Source: Acidobacteria bacterium Ga0077553
GTDB lineage: Bacteria > Acidobacteriota > Terriglobia > Bryobacterales > Bryobacteraceae
Direction: 5' to 3'
Assembly: GCA_001464575.1 (NCBI GenBank)
Contig: LNFE01000112.1
Coordinates: 1-46,995, forward strand
Length of the DNA stretch: 46,995 nt
Shown one piece after another: positions 1 to 10,060 of the stretch. The number at the start of each line of letters is the position of its first letter. Within the stretch, counting starts at the first letter, position 1. The position numbers and the translations under genes are program-made. A model generated the notes under the pieces. The model ran no database searches. It saw only the letters and a list, made by a program, of their open reading frames with translations, and was not told where the DNA came from.

Positions 1-354
1 GACTTCTCGCTCACCCAGGAAGAGATCGTCCGCATCGCCGAATGGGTGGAAGGCGGCGCTCCCGAAGGCGACCCGATCTATCTCAAGCCCCGTAACTTTT
101 CCTCCCCAGCTTTGCCCGGCAGTGTCCCCGCCGGCGAAACCCTCGCCCTCCGCCCCGGCCAAACGCTGGCGGCTCCCATCACGATCCTCGCTCTCCGCAT
201 CGATCGTCCCGGCAAACTCTGGACGGCGGCGACACCTCTCGTCTGGGGCCTCCAACCCAGTCCCCGCTGGCTCATCCTCCGCGAACCCCTCCGCCTCCCG
301 GCCGGCGCGCTGCTCTCCGGTACCGGCGCCGCCACCGCCCGCGTCCGCCGCTAG
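1..354 (+). CDS. C-terminal fragment, possibly of a c-type-cytochrome-like or monooxygenase-like protein
   Basis: The reading frame is open from the first base of the window, so this is the 3' end of a gene that starts outside it. About 117 residues are visible. The stretch LTQEEIVRIAEWVEGGAPEG resembles the last helix of c-type cytochrome domains in acidobacterial and planctomycete proteins, where it normally follows the haem site. No CxxCH is visible, because that part lies outside the window. The remaining ~90 residues are Pro/Leu/Arg rich and look like a small beta domain. Codons are strongly C-ending, as in the genes that follow. The family assignment rests on one short motif and is tentative; that the frame is a real coding end is more certain. 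Confidence 0.5.
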   Translation, partial: DFSLTQEEIVRIAEWVEGGAPEGDPIYLKPRNFSSPALPGSVPAGETLALRPGQTLAAPITILALRIDRPGKLWTAATPLVWGLQPSPRWLILREPLRLPAGALLSGTGAATARVRR

Positions 355-389
355 CCCCGCCCTCGGCTACCATGGGATTTACGCTCCCC

Positions 390-1634
390 ATGCTCCTGCC
401 CCCTTTCGCTTACCGCAACCAAAACCTGTTCGTTGAAGAGTGCGACCTCGAAGCCATCGCCCGCCGCGAAGGCACCCCCCTATACGTCTATTCGAAACAG
501 GCGATCCTCTCCCGCTACCAAGCCTACGAATCTGGCTTCGGCGACTTCCCCCATCAGATCTGCTACGCCGTTAAAGCGAACTCCAATCTCTCCATCCTGC
601 GCCTCCTCGCCGAGGCCGGCGCCGGGTTTGACATCGTCTCCGGCGGCGAACTGTTCCGCGTGATCCAGGCTGGCGGCGACCCCGGCAAGGTCGTGTTCTC
701 CGGCGTCGGCAAGACCCGGGAAGAGATCGAGTACGCCCTCGAATCGGGCATCCATTCCTTCAACTGCGAAAGCGAAGCCGAGCTTTCGCTCATCAGTTCC
801 ATCGCCGCCCGCCTGAACCAAACCGCCCGCATCGCGCTCCGCGTGAACCCTCACGTCGACGCCGCGACGCACCCCTACATCTCCACCGGCCTCCGCGACC
901 ATAAGTTCGGAATCGACATCACCGAAGTCGAAGCTCTCTACCAACGCGCCCTCGCCCTCCCGAGCCTCCAACTCGAAGGCGTCAGCGCCCATATCGGCTC
1001 CCAACTCCTCGATACCAAGCCGCTTCTGGAAGCCCTCGAGGCGCTGCTCGCTCTCATCGCCCGCCTCCGGACGGCCGGCGTCCCGATCACCCATCTCGAC
1101 ATCGGCGGCGGCCTCGGCGTGCCCTATCGCGACGGCCAGGTGGAACCCATCGTCGCTGACCATCTCGCCGCCGTCTGCGCACGCTGCGCCGGACTCGGCC
1201 TGACTTTGATGACGGAGCCCGGCCGTTCCATCGTCGGGCCTGCCGGCGTCCTGCTCACCCGCGTCCTCAATCGGAAGAAAACCGAGACCAAGGAGTTTGT
1301 CATTGTCGACGCTGCGATGAACGATCTGATCCGCCCGGCGCTGTACCAGGCCCATCACGACATCGTCCCGCTTCGCAAATCCTTCCCCGGCACCTTTGTT
1401 GCCGATGTGGTCGGCCCGGTTTGCGAGTCCGGCGACTTCTTTGCCCGGGATCGGGAAATGGCCCAGTGCCTGCCTGGCGACTTCCTCGCGCTGGTCACCG
1501 CCGGCGCCTATGGGTTCGTTTTGTCGAGCAACTACAACACCCGGCCCCGTGCGGCGGAAGTGCTCGTCGACGGCGCCACATGGCGCGTCGTGCGCCGCCG
1601 CGAGACGTACGAAGACCTCATCCGCGGAGAATGA
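390..1634 (+). CDS. lysA: Diaminopimelate decarboxylase
   Basis: PLP-dependent fold-III decarboxylase that converts meso-diaminopimelate to lysine, the last step of lysine synthesis, in the cytoplasm. From the chosen start the protein has 414 residues, normal for LysA. The PLP lysine lies in YAVKANSN (about residue 62). Further landmarks are HIGSQ, the glycine-rich phosphate-binding loop GGGLGV, EPGRSIVG, the substrate-site cysteine in CESGDFF, and a C-terminal AGAYG...SSNYN. I prefer the ATG at 390 because family members begin directly with a PPFAYRN-like segment; an in-frame ATG at 372 would add six residues. The stop overlaps the ATG of the next gene by 4 bp (ATGA), so it is probably cotranscribed with the two-component genes. 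Confidence 0.95.
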   Translation: MLLPPFAYRNQNLFVEECDLEAIARREGTPLYVYSKQAILSRYQAYESGFGDFPHQICYAVKANSNLSILRLLAEAGAGFDIVSGGELFRVIQAGGDPGKVVFSGVGKTREEIEYALESGIHSFNCESEAELSLISSIAARLNQTARIALRVNPHVDAATHPYISTGLRDHKFGIDITEVEALYQRALALPSLQLEGVSAHIGSQLLDTKPLLEALEALLALIARLRTAGVPITHLDIGGGLGVPYRDGQVEPIVADHLAAVCARCAGLGLTLMTEPGRSIVGPAGVLLTRVLNRKKTETKEFVIVDAAMNDLIRPALYQAHHDIVPLRKSFPGTFVADVVGPVCESGDFFARDREMAQCLPGDFLALVTAGAYGFVLSSNYNTRPRAAEVLVDGATWRVVRRRETYEDLIRGE

Positions 1635-3381
1635 CCTCCTATCGCGCCAAGCTCCAACTCGCTCTCCTGGCCATCGGTCTGTTCGCCGTCGGTCTTACGA
1701 GTTGGCAGGCGCTCAGCGGCTCCACGGAGGCCCTCCGCGCCGCCACCTACGACCGTCTCACGGTCCTCCGCCAAACCCGCGCCCAGCAGATCGAACGCTA
1801 TTTCCAGGACTTGGGCAACCACGTCCTGGCCCTTTCGGTCGACGAGTCCACCCTGGACGCCATCGAAGAGTTTACCCCGGTCTGGTCCCCCGCCATCCAA
1901 CCGCTTTTCCTCCATCAACCCCTGCTCCTCCGCGCCCCCGGCCCCTACGGCAATATCCACTCCCGCTACCACCCCACCTTCCACCGCTACCAGAGCGCCT
2001 TCGGCCTCTACGATATTTTCCTCCTCAGCCCCGAAGGCGACGTCCTGTACTCCGTCGCCAAAGAGTCCGATTTCGCCGTCCGCCTCGCCCCCGATTCTCC
2101 CTTGTCGGCCGCTCACCGCGCCGCGTGGGCCTTAGACGGTCCGGAGCAGTTCATCCTCCAGGACTACCGCCCCTATCCCCCGTCGAGCAACGCACCCGCC
2201 GCTTTCCTCGCCGCACCGGTCTTCCGCGCCGGTTACAAGATCGGCGTCCTGGCCATCCAGCTCTCAAGCACCGAGGTCAACCGGGTGATGACGGCCGGTG
2301 GGCAGTGGCGCGAGGCCGGTCTTGGTGAGACGGGCGAGTCCTACCTGGTCGGCCCCGACGCCCTGCTCCGCAGCGACCTTCGCCATCCGCATGAGCCCGG
2401 TAGCGGCATCCTCCGCACCCACGTCGCGCCGGAAGTAGCACGTCTTCTGCATGCCCCTCCCGGCACCGAAACCGGCATCGACCATCGCCAGGTCCGCGTC
2501 CTTCGCTCCCATTCCCGCATCAACGTTCCCGGGCTCGATTGGACGCTGATCGCCGAGATCGACGAAGCCGAGGCCCACGCTGCCATCGACGCCCTGCGGA
2601 CCCGCACTCTGGGTCTTGGCGCACTCATCGGCATCATCCTCCTGCTCGTCGCTACATTGCTGGCCCGCTCGGTGACCGAGCCCGTCCTCGCCCTCGCCGA
2701 TGGCGTTCGCCGCCTCGGCCGCCGACAGTTCGGCACCCGCCTCCCCATCTCCTCACGCGACGAAATCGGCCAGCTCGCCGCCGCCTTCAACGCCATGGCC
2801 GAGGACCTCGAGGCCACGACGGTGTCCAAGTCCGAGCTCGAACTCCTCGCCGGCCGCCTGATGAGCGCCCAGGAGGACGAACGCCGCCGCATCGCCCGCG
2901 AACTCCACGACGATCTCTCCCAACGCCTCGCCGCCGTGGCCATCGCCGCCGCCAACCTCGGCGACCAGAACATCAAGGAACAGATCGCCAGCATCTCGCA
3001 CGACATCCACAGCCTCTCCCGCCAGCTGCATCCCGCAATCCTCGACGACCTCGGCCTTCCTGCCGCCCTCGAAGCCGAATGCCGTCTCTTCTTTGAACGC
3101 GACGCGATGCCCAACTCGTCCTTTACCGCATCGCCCAAGAGGCCCTCCGCAATATCCTGAAGCACGCCGAAGCCACCGAGGTCAGCCTGTCTCTCGCCGG
3201 CGCCCATCTCACCATTACCGACAATGGTAAGGGCTTCGACAAAGCCGCCCCCGGCTACCGCGCCGGCGTCGGCCTCTCCAGCATGGAGGAACGCGCCCGC
3301 TTCGTCGGCGGCGCGGTGACCATCACGTCTACCCCCGGAGGTGGCACCATCGTAGATGTCGAGCTCCCCTATGGCCAATAA
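1631..3381 (+). pseudogene. Sensor histidine kinase (Cache-like sensor, HAMP, HisKA_3), frameshifted before the ATPase domain
   Basis: Membrane histidine kinase of the NarL/LuxR-type class. The first frame (1631-3160, 509 codons) has an N-terminal membrane helix, a ~300-residue extracytoplasmic Cache-like sensor, a second helix (GALIGIILLLVATLLA), a HAMP segment and a HisKA_3 box with the phospho-acceptor His in ARELHDDLSQRLA. It then runs out of frame after LFFERD. The HATPase part continues in another frame from about 3106 to the stop at 3379-3381, with LYRIAQEALRN, the N-box, TDNGKGFD and the G-box. In relatives about 15-25 residues separate FxER from LYRIAQEAL, so the lesion looks like a small non-triplet deletion, not a one-base slip. 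As read, no functional kinase is made; an assembly error is possible. The gene overlaps lysA and its cognate regulator. Confidence 0.85.
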
Positions 3382-4018
3382 ACCTCGTGTCCTCCTCGCC
3401 GACGATCATCAGATCGTCATCGACGGTCTCCGCGGTCTCCTCACGCCCCACTACGACCTCTGCGCCACCGTCACCGACGGCCTCGCGCTCGTCGAGGAAG
3501 CCCGCCGCCTCCAGCCCGACGTCATCGTCGCCGACATCTCCATGCCGCACCTGAATGGCATCGACGCCATCCGCAAGCTCCGCGCCGAAGGCCTCACCGC
3601 CAAGGTCGTCTTCCTCACCATGCACCCCGACCTCACCTACCTCACCCGCGCCCTCGATGCCGGCGCCGAGGCCTACGTCCTCAAGCATTCCGCTTCCGAT
3701 GAACTCGTCACCGCCATCGACGCCGTCCTCCGCGGCGACACCTATATTTCGCCCCGCCTCCGCTCCGATTCCGTCACAGAGCTCCTCGACCCCCATCGCC
3801 GCCACCTCCGCTCCACTATCGAACTCACGGAACGCCAACGCGACGTTCTCCATCTCCTCGCCGCCGGCAAGTCCGCGAAAGAGATCGGAGCCATCCTCGA
3901 CATCTCCGCCCGTACCGTCGAAACTCACAAGTACAAGATGATGGATTCGCTTGGCCTGAAAACCACCGCCGAACTCATCCAACACGCCATCAAACATGGA
4001 TTGGCCCACACCGAGTAA
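3371..4018 (+). CDS. NarL/FixJ-family response regulator
   Basis: A 215-residue DNA-binding response regulator. The receiver domain (about 1-120) has the acidic pair in LLADDHQ, the phospho-acceptor Asp55 in VIVADISMP and the conserved Lys in YVLKHS. The C-terminal LuxR helix-turn-helix (about 150-210) starts LTERQRDVLHLLAAGKSAKEI and contains the recognition helix ISARTVETHK. The ATG at 3371 overlaps the end of the kinase reading frame by 11 bp, the usual coupling for a cognate pair; a start at 3356 would add five unnatural Ser/Pro residues. Its partner kinase is broken in this sequence, so the regulator may be an orphan or may be phosphorylated by another kinase. Confidence 0.92.
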   Translation: MANKPRVLLADDHQIVIDGLRGLLTPHYDLCATVTDGLALVEEARRLQPDVIVADISMPHLNGIDAIRKLRAEGLTAKVVFLTMHPDLTYLTRALDAGAEAYVLKHSASDELVTAIDAVLRGDTYISPRLRSDSVTELLDPHRRHLRSTIELTERQRDVLHLLAAGKSAKEIGAILDISARTVETHKYKMMDSLGLKTTAELIQHAIKHGLAHTE

Positions 4019-4021
4019 CTC

Positions 4022-4864
4022 ATGAAGATCACTGTCGACCATTCGACGACCTACCGGTATCAGTTCCCCGTCCAACTGGAACCCCACACCTTCCGCCTCC
4101 AGCCCCGCATGAGCGCCAACCAGCGCCTACTCGCCTACGATCTGCAGATCACCCCGGAACCCGCCGGCTCCACCGAAAGCCTCGACCAGGATGGCAACCT
4201 CGCCCACTACGCCTGGTTCCAGGACCCGACAACATCGCTCCATGTCCGCAGCCGCTTTACCGTCGAAAACCTGCGCGAAAACCCCTTCGACTTCTTCCTG
4301 GTCAATGATTCGCTCCACCTCCCGCTCTGGTATCGCGAACCCCTCAGCACGGCCTTGTTCTCTTACCGCCTCGATGCCAACGTTACTCCCGCGGTGCGCC
4401 AGTTCGCCCAGTCTCTCGCCAACGCCGCCAACGGTGACGTTCTCGCGTTTCTCTCTGCCCTGACCAACGATATATTCCACTCCTACCGGCCCATCACCCG
4501 CGTCGATGGCGCCCCGTGGACCTCGGACTATACCCTCCGCGCCCGCGAAGGCTCCTGCCGCGATCTCGCCGTTCTCTTCTGCGATGCCTGCCGCGTCATG
4601 GGTATCGCCGCCCGTTTCGTCAGCGGCTACGAGTACGCCTCCGCCGGCCAGACGCAGTCGTACATGCACGCCTGGGCGGAGGTCTATCTTCCCTCAGCTG
4701 GCTGGCGCGGCTATGATCCCTCCCGCGGACTCGCCGTCACCAAGTCCCATGTGGCCGTCGCCGCCGCCTTCCATTCGGACCTCGCCTCCCCCATAGCCGG
4801 CATCTATACCGGCGGTTCCTATTCCCATATGGAAGCGACGATTCGCCTCACTGCAAATACCTGA
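4022..4864 (+). CDS. Transglutaminase-like cysteine protease family protein
   Basis: 280 residues, with an N-terminal beta domain of the bacterial transglutaminase N-terminal type (YRYxxPVxLxPHxFRLQPR) followed by a transglutaminase-like core. The catalytic triad is visible: Cys179 in REGSCRDLA, His216 in YMHAWAEVY and Asp232 in GYDPSRG. Proteins of this type are usually predicted to be peptidases or amidases, not true cross-linkers. There is no signal peptide, so it should be cytoplasmic. The ATG lies three bases after the regulator stop, so it belongs to the same transcript. In many bacteria this family sits beside ATP-grasp/alpha-E partners; none is seen here. Confidence 0.9.
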   Translation: MKITVDHSTTYRYQFPVQLEPHTFRLQPRMSANQRLLAYDLQITPEPAGSTESLDQDGNLAHYAWFQDPTTSLHVRSRFTVENLRENPFDFFLVNDSLHLPLWYREPLSTALFSYRLDANVTPAVRQFAQSLANAANGDVLAFLSALTNDIFHSYRPITRVDGAPWTSDYTLRAREGSCRDLAVLFCDACRVMGIAARFVSGYEYASAGQTQSYMHAWAEVYLPSAGWRGYDPSRGLAVTKSHVAVAAAFHSDLASPIAGIYTGGSYSHMEATIRLTANT

Positions 4865-4899
4865 GGAACTTTTGCCCGCTTCGTTCGTATGAAAGGGGC

Positions 4900-7331
4900 A
4901 TGGGCTGGCTTACAAGCGAATTCCGTTGGATTGTGCGACGCCTGTCGCGAGCGCCCCTGTTCACCGCGGTCACTCTGCTGACGCTGGCGGTGGGCATTGG
5001 CGCGAACACGGCGATATTCAGCGTAGTGAATGGAGTTTTGTTGAAGCCGCTGCCCTACGCCGACCCGGATCGCCTCGTCGCGGTTTGGCAATCGGCGCCA
5101 GGGCTCGGCATTAAAGAGCTTCCAGGTTCTCCTTCCACCTATTTCACTTACCGCGAAATAGGCCAGTCCTTTGAACACCTCGGCCTCTGGCGTCAGGAGT
5201 CCGTCAATCTCACTGGACTGGCTGAGCCGGAGCGCATCGAGACCCTCCGCATCACCGATGGCTTTCTCCCCGTCCTCGGCGTCGAGCCTCTCCTCGGCCG
5301 CCGCTTCACACCTGGGGACGATTCGCCCAACCAGCCCCTTACCGCCATGCTCACCCACGGCTTCTGGCAACGAAAATTTGGGGCCAACCCCTCAGTCGTT
5401 GGCCAGAACATCCGGGTCGATGGCCGCTCCTACGAAGTCATCGGCGTCCTCCCCGCCAGCTTCCGCTTCCTGGACACCCGCCCCAATGTCCTGCTCCCTT
5501 TACAGCTCGATCCCAAAGAGGCCTTCGTCGGCCAATTTAGCTACCCCACCATCGCCAAACTGAGGCCTGGCGTCAGCCTCGAGCAAGCCCACACCGACGT
5601 CGCCCGCATGCTCCAGATCCTCCCGGACCGGTACCGGCTGGCCCCCGGCATGAGCCGGAAGATGATCGACGAGGCCCGCATGGCACCCAATCTCCGCACG
5701 CTGAAGGACGAAGCCATCGGCGACATCGGCAAGGTGCTCTGGGTGCTGATGGCCACCATCGGCATCGTCCTTTTTATCGCTTGCGCCAACGTTGCCAATC
5801 TCCTCCTCGTTCGCGTCGAAGGGCGCCAGCGAGAGATAGCCGTCCGGGCCGCCCTCGGCGCCAGCCGCTGGCAGATCGCGCGGGAACTGCTTCTTGAAAG
5901 CGCCGTCCTTGGCCTCACCGGCGGCGCCCTCGGCGTGGGGGTGGCGGCGGGTTGCCTCGCCCTCCTCCAGTCTCTCGCGCCGTCTTCTCTCCCTCGTCTC
6001 GAAGAGATCACGCTCTCCTCGCCAGTCTTCTCTTCGGTCTCATTCCGGTGCTCAAGTGCGCCGGACCGAAGCTCGAAAACGGCCTGCAGGCTGGTGGCCG
6101 CACGATGAGCGAAGGCCGCGAGCGCCATCGCGCCCGCGGCGCCCTCGTTGTCGTCCAGGTCGCGCTTGCCCTAGTCCTGCTTATTGGAGCGGGGCTCATG
6201 ATCCGCACCACGCAGGCCCTCCAACGCGTTGAACCCGGCTTCACGCAACCCGAGCAACTGATGACGCTGCGCATCTCCGTTCCGGAGACGTTCGTAAAAG
6301 AGCGCGCGCAAGTCCCGCACATCGAGCAGCAGCTGATTGACCGCTTGGCAGGGATTCCCGGCGTCGAGTCGGTTGGCGTCGCCAACTCCCTGCCCACTGA
6401 CGGCAACATGAGCAACGACCCGATCTTCGCCGAGACCAAGTCTTACCGCGACGGCGAAATCCCTCCCATGCGCCGCTACAAGTTTGTCGGCCCCAACTAT
6501 TTCAAGACCATGGGCAACACCCTGAAAGCCGGCCGGGACATCACCTGGGAGGACATTCACAATACCCGTCCCGTGGTGCAGGTCTCTGAGAATCTGGCGA
6601 TCGAGCTCTGGGGTTCCGCCGAAGCCGCCATCGGCAAGCGAATCCGCGAAAACCCGAAGGGCGTCTGGCGGGAAGTCGTCGGCGTCGCCGGCAATGAGCG
6701 CGATAACGGCGCCGACCGCCCGGCCGCCACCAGTGTCTTCTTTCCCCTCGCCGTGAAGGATCTTTGGATCGAAGGTCTCCGGGTCACCTCCAGCCTCTCT
6801 TACGTCCTCCGCACCCCCCGGGCCGGCACCGCCGCCCTGCTCAACGATATTCGCCAGCAGGTTCAGGCCGTCAACCCGGACCTCCCGCTCGCCAGCCCGC
6901 GAACCATGCGCGCGCTGTATGACCGTTCGCTCGCCCGTACCGCCTTCACACTCACGATGCTGACCATCGCCGCCGGCATGGCCTTGCTCCTGGGCTTGAT
7001 CGGCATCTACGGCGTTCTCTCCTATGCCGTTACCCAGCGCACGCGCGAGATTGGCATCCGCCTCGCCCTCGGCGCGCCGCGCTCGAGCGTCCAGAGCTTG
7101 TTCCTCCGCTACGGCCTCACGCTCACGGCCATCGGCGTGCTTTGCGGCATCGCCGCGGCCTTTCCCCTCAGCCGCCTGCTCAGCAGTCTGCTGTTCGAAG
7201 TCAGCCCCGCCGACCCGGTGACCTACGCCGCCGTCGCCGCCCTGCTGCTGGCCGCCGCCGCACTCGCCGCTTACCTGCCGGCCCGCCGCGCGACGGCGAT
7301 CGATCCCATGACGTCACTCCGCGCCGACTAG
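4900..7331 (+). pseudogene. ADOP/MacB-like ABC permease with internal frameshift
   Basis: Large membrane permease of the acidobacterial duplicated orphan permease type: two MacB periplasmic domains and two FtsX-like membrane units without an ATPase domain. A clear ribosome site (GAAAGGGG) precedes the ATG at 4900. The first frame (to 6108) covers the N-terminal helix (FTAVTLLTLAVGIGANTAIF), the first periplasmic domain and the first FtsX unit, and goes out of frame after SLPRLEEI. The second half resumes in another frame near 6014 with ALLASLLFGLIP and continues through the second periplasmic domain and FtsX unit to the final PARRATAIDPM. About 15 residues that relatives have between LEEI and LLASLLFG seem to be missing, so a small deletion is likely. 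The intact length would be about 810-830 residues. It ends directly against the convergent amidohydrolase. Confidence 0.87.
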
Positions 7332-8888
7332 CTACTTCTTCAGCGTAGGATACGTGATACCCAACTGCTCCAGATAGGTTCCGTACTTCGCCGGGTCGTA
7401 GTAGAACTTCCGCATCTGCTCGCGATACTTGGCCATCTTCTCGAGGTTCAGCTCCACCGCCGGCTGGTCCGTCTCCGCCATCAGCGGCTGATACTTCAAC
7501 TCCTTCGTCTGCACCTCGTTGAAGTACTTCCACGCCTCGGCAATCAACTCCGGCCGCAGCAGATAATCCAGCGCCGTCGTCGCCTGCACCTTTGCCCCCA
7601 CCGCCGAGCCCTTGTGCGCAATCGGCGTCGCCTCGGCAATCGCGTTGGCCCAGTGGTGCCCCGGCAGGTTCGGGATGTTCGCCGGATAGCGCAGATAGGT
7701 CATCGGCACCACCCACGAGATATCCCCCACATCGTCCGTCCCGCCGCCCTTCCACGGCTCGGGCGCTTTCAGCTCCTGCACCTTGTCCTTCAACGGCTCC
7801 ACCTTCGGCGCCCGGATCTCCCGCTGCAGCTCCTTAGCCAACAGCTGGTCCGCCTCGCTCCACGTGGGCATGCCCACCATCAGGATGTTCTTGTACTGCG
7901 TCTCCGCCACCGGCTTGCTGAAGTGCGTCGGCCACGCCTGGCCCACCACCCGCTGCGACACCGTCGTGCTCGTCGCCATCGCCGCCGCCTTCGCCATCGT
8001 TGAGCCGAACTCCTGCATTTCCTTGATGCGCGGATAATCCTCCTCGCGGAAGTAGTACCAAACGGTCGCCTCCTGCGGCACGACGTTCGGCTGGTCGCCG
8101 CCGTTGGTGATCACGTAGTGCGAGCGCTGTTCCGGCCGCAGATGCTCCCGTTTGAAGTTCCACATCGTGTTCATCAGTTCGACAGCGTCCAGCGCGCTCC
8201 GCCCCCGCCAAGGCGCGCCCGCCGCATGTGCCGATTCGCCCTTGAAGGTGAACTGAATCGAAACGAGGCCGCTGTTGTTGTGCGCGTGGCCGTAGTCGGT
8301 CGCCAGCTCATGTCCCACGTGGCAACCCAGCATGATGTCGAGATCCTTCATCAGCCCCGCGCGGATGTAGTAAGCCTTCGTCGCCACCAGCTCCTCGGCC
8401 ACGCCCGGATAGAGCTTCAGCGTGCCTTTGATCTTGTACTTGATCATCAGCTCCTTCAACACAATCGCCGCCACCACGTTCACGGCGTTGCCCGTGTTGT
8501 GCCCTTCGCCATGCCCCGGCGCGCCTTCAATCAGCGGATCGTGATACGCCACGCCCGGCTTCTGCGACGCCCGCGGAATGCCGTCGAGGTCCGTAATGAA
8601 CCCGATCACCGGCTTGCCCTGCCCATAGGTCGCAATCCACGCCGTCGGCATCCCCGCCACGCCGCGCTGCACCATGAATCCGTTCTTTTCGAGGATCCCC
8701 GTCAAATACTTCGACGTCTCGACTTCCTGAAAGCCGAGCTCGCCGAAGCTGAACACCGAATCCACAATCTCCTGCACCATCTTCTGCCGGGCTTCTACCC
8801 CGGCGATGGCTTCTTTCTTCAATTGCTCAAGGTTGGGGGCCTGCGCGAACAGAGCGCTCGAAATCAAGAACAGAGCAGGGAGCTTCAT
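7332..8888 (-). CDS. Secreted M20-family amidohydrolase (AbgB-like)
   Basis: 518 residues with a short signal peptide (LPALFLISSALFAQA), so probably periplasmic or exported. The body is an M20 dimetal amidohydrolase, closest in feel to p-aminobenzoyl-glutamate hydrolase subunit B and related N-acyl amino acid hydrolases. Metal-site features include GHGEGHNTGNAV, the acidic pair in PGVAEELVA, HVGHE, and a dimerisation domain with FTFKGESAHAAGAPW. The Asn-rich NVVPQEATVWYYFRE follows that domain. The exact substrate cannot be read from sequence. The stop codon abuts the convergent permease stop with no spacer. The gene lies 11 bp downstream of the paralogue pair and is probably cotranscribed with it. 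Confidence 0.9.
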   Translation of the reverse strand: MKLPALFLISSALFAQAPNLEQLKKEAIAGVEARQKMVQEIVDSVFSFGELGFQEVETSKYLTGILEKNGFMVQRGVAGMPTAWIATYGQGKPVIGFITDLDGIPRASQKPGVAYHDPLIEGAPGHGEGHNTGNAVNVVAAIVLKELMIKYKIKGTLKLYPGVAEELVATKAYYIRAGLMKDLDIMLGCHVGHELATDYGHAHNNSGLVSIQFTFKGESAHAAGAPWRGRSALDAVELMNTMWNFKREHLRPEQRSHYVITNGGDQPNVVPQEATVWYYFREEDYPRIKEMQEFGSTMAKAAAMATSTTVSQRVVGQAWPTHFSKPVAETQYKNILMVGMPTWSEADQLLAKELQREIRAPKVEPLKDKVQELKAPEPWKGGGTDDVGDISWVVPMTYLRYPANIPNLPGHHWANAIAEATPIAHKGSAVGAKVQATTALDYLLRPELIAEAWKYFNEVQTKELKYQPLMAETDQPAVELNLEKMAKYREQMRKFYYDPAKYGTYLEQLGITYPTLKK

Positions 8889-8899
8889 AGCTCCCTAGC

Positions 8900-10060
8900 T
8901 TACCGCCGGGCGTGCTGGCTTTGCGCCGGGGCGTTGTAGCGGACGCTCAACTGCGGCGTCATCAGCTTTTCGCCGCCCTTCTGCTTCGACTGCAGGCAGC
9001 TTTCAAGCATCCCCGATACGATCAACGTCCGCGCCGCCGGGTACGGCGCCCGGCCCGTCACCATCATCTCTTCGATCTTGCCCACGAGACACGCCGAGTA
9101 CGTGACGTTCGGCACCGGCGTCAGCAGGAACTGCGTCGACATCGTCCCGCGCCCGCGCACCTTCGCCGCAAACGTGAAGTCCTTCACGGCCCCGTTCAAC
9201 ATCAGTAGCGTCGTCTTCAGCCCGTCGTTATGCTCGATCAGATAAGCCGCCGGCTTCGCCACCAGCCGCTTCAGTTCGCCCGTCCGCACCAAGTCCTGCG
9301 TCCGTCCGTCGGTCTCCGTCAGCCCCAGCGGCGTATCGCTCCGCGATAGCGCGGAAATCAACAAATCCTTCGAATACGGCGCGTTCCACGCCGCCTCGCC
9401 TTCGAGCAACTGCACCGACTTCACGCCCGTCTCGCCGCCCTTCCGCCGCTCAATCATGCACTGCATCGCTTCGAGCGCGTGGTAGTCCATCGGGTCCGAC
9501 CCGCCAACGCCCACCATCAGCGCCTCGTCAATCACGCTGCCGAGCGGAATCTCAATATCCGGCAGCCGCCACGTCACCGGCAGCGACGAACCCGCCAGCA
9601 CCGGAAACTTTAGCCGCCTGGCTTCGTCCATCATCCACTTGGCTTTTTCAAAGCTGAACGACAGGTGCTTGTCGTTATACACCGGCACGGCGCGACCATC
9701 TTTCTCGAACACCTCGGTACAGGCTTTGAAGAACTCGTGGCGCGGATAGAGCACTTGCCCCAACTCGTTCTTCGAGTACTCGCCGTGCTCGCAGATGATC
9801 ACGACGCCGTCCACCGCCAACTTGTCCGTGCCGCAGCGCAGCGTCTCGGCAATCGTCGGATACACCTTGAAGCCGAACTCCTTGGCCCGTTCTTCGCTCT
9901 GGTCGCCCTTCGGCTTCTGGTCCACGTACAGCGACACCACCTGCACGTCCGGCTTGTGCCATTTGCCTTCGTGCGGATAGCCGATCAGGAAGCGATCGCC
10001 CATGTGCTGGGCGTGCGAAAGATAGCGATAAATGCTCGATACGATAGCGATGCGCTTCAT
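8900..10060 (-). CDS. Conserved protein of unknown function, paralogue of the upstream gene
   Basis: 386 residues. I do not recognise a named family. It aligns along nearly its whole length with the adjacent 413-residue product. Shared blocks include SLYVDQ, the catalytic-looking (C/G)EHG(E/K)Y, YPR(H/Y)EFFK, PV(Y/F)NDKHLS, AGSSLPVTWR and ERR(K/R)GGETGV. Unlike the paralogue it has no Tat-like leader and starts directly at MKRIAIVSSIYR, a first beta strand as in Rossmann-like folds. The many conserved His, Glu and Asp residues suggest a metal-dependent or sugar/nucleotide-type enzyme, but this is inference. The ATG overlaps the upstream stop (TAATG), so translation is coupled and the two may form a heteromer. 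Confidence 0.8.
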   Translation of the reverse strand: MKRIAIVSSIYRYLSHAQHMGDRFLIGYPHEGKWHKPDVQVVSLYVDQKPKGDQSEERAKEFGFKVYPTIAETLRCGTDKLAVDGVVIICEHGEYSKNELGQVLYPRHEFFKACTEVFEKDGRAVPVYNDKHLSFSFEKAKWMMDEARRLKFPVLAGSSLPVTWRLPDIEIPLGSVIDEALMVGVGGSDPMDYHALEAMQCMIERRKGGETGVKSVQLLEGEAAWNAPYSKDLLISALSRSDTPLGLTETDGRTQDLVRTGELKRLVAKPAAYLIEHNDGLKTTLLMLNGAVKDFTFAAKVRGRGTMSTQFLLTPVPNVTYSACLVGKIEEMMVTGRAPYPAARTLIVSGMLESCLQSKQKGGEKLMTPQLSVRYNAPAQSQHARR

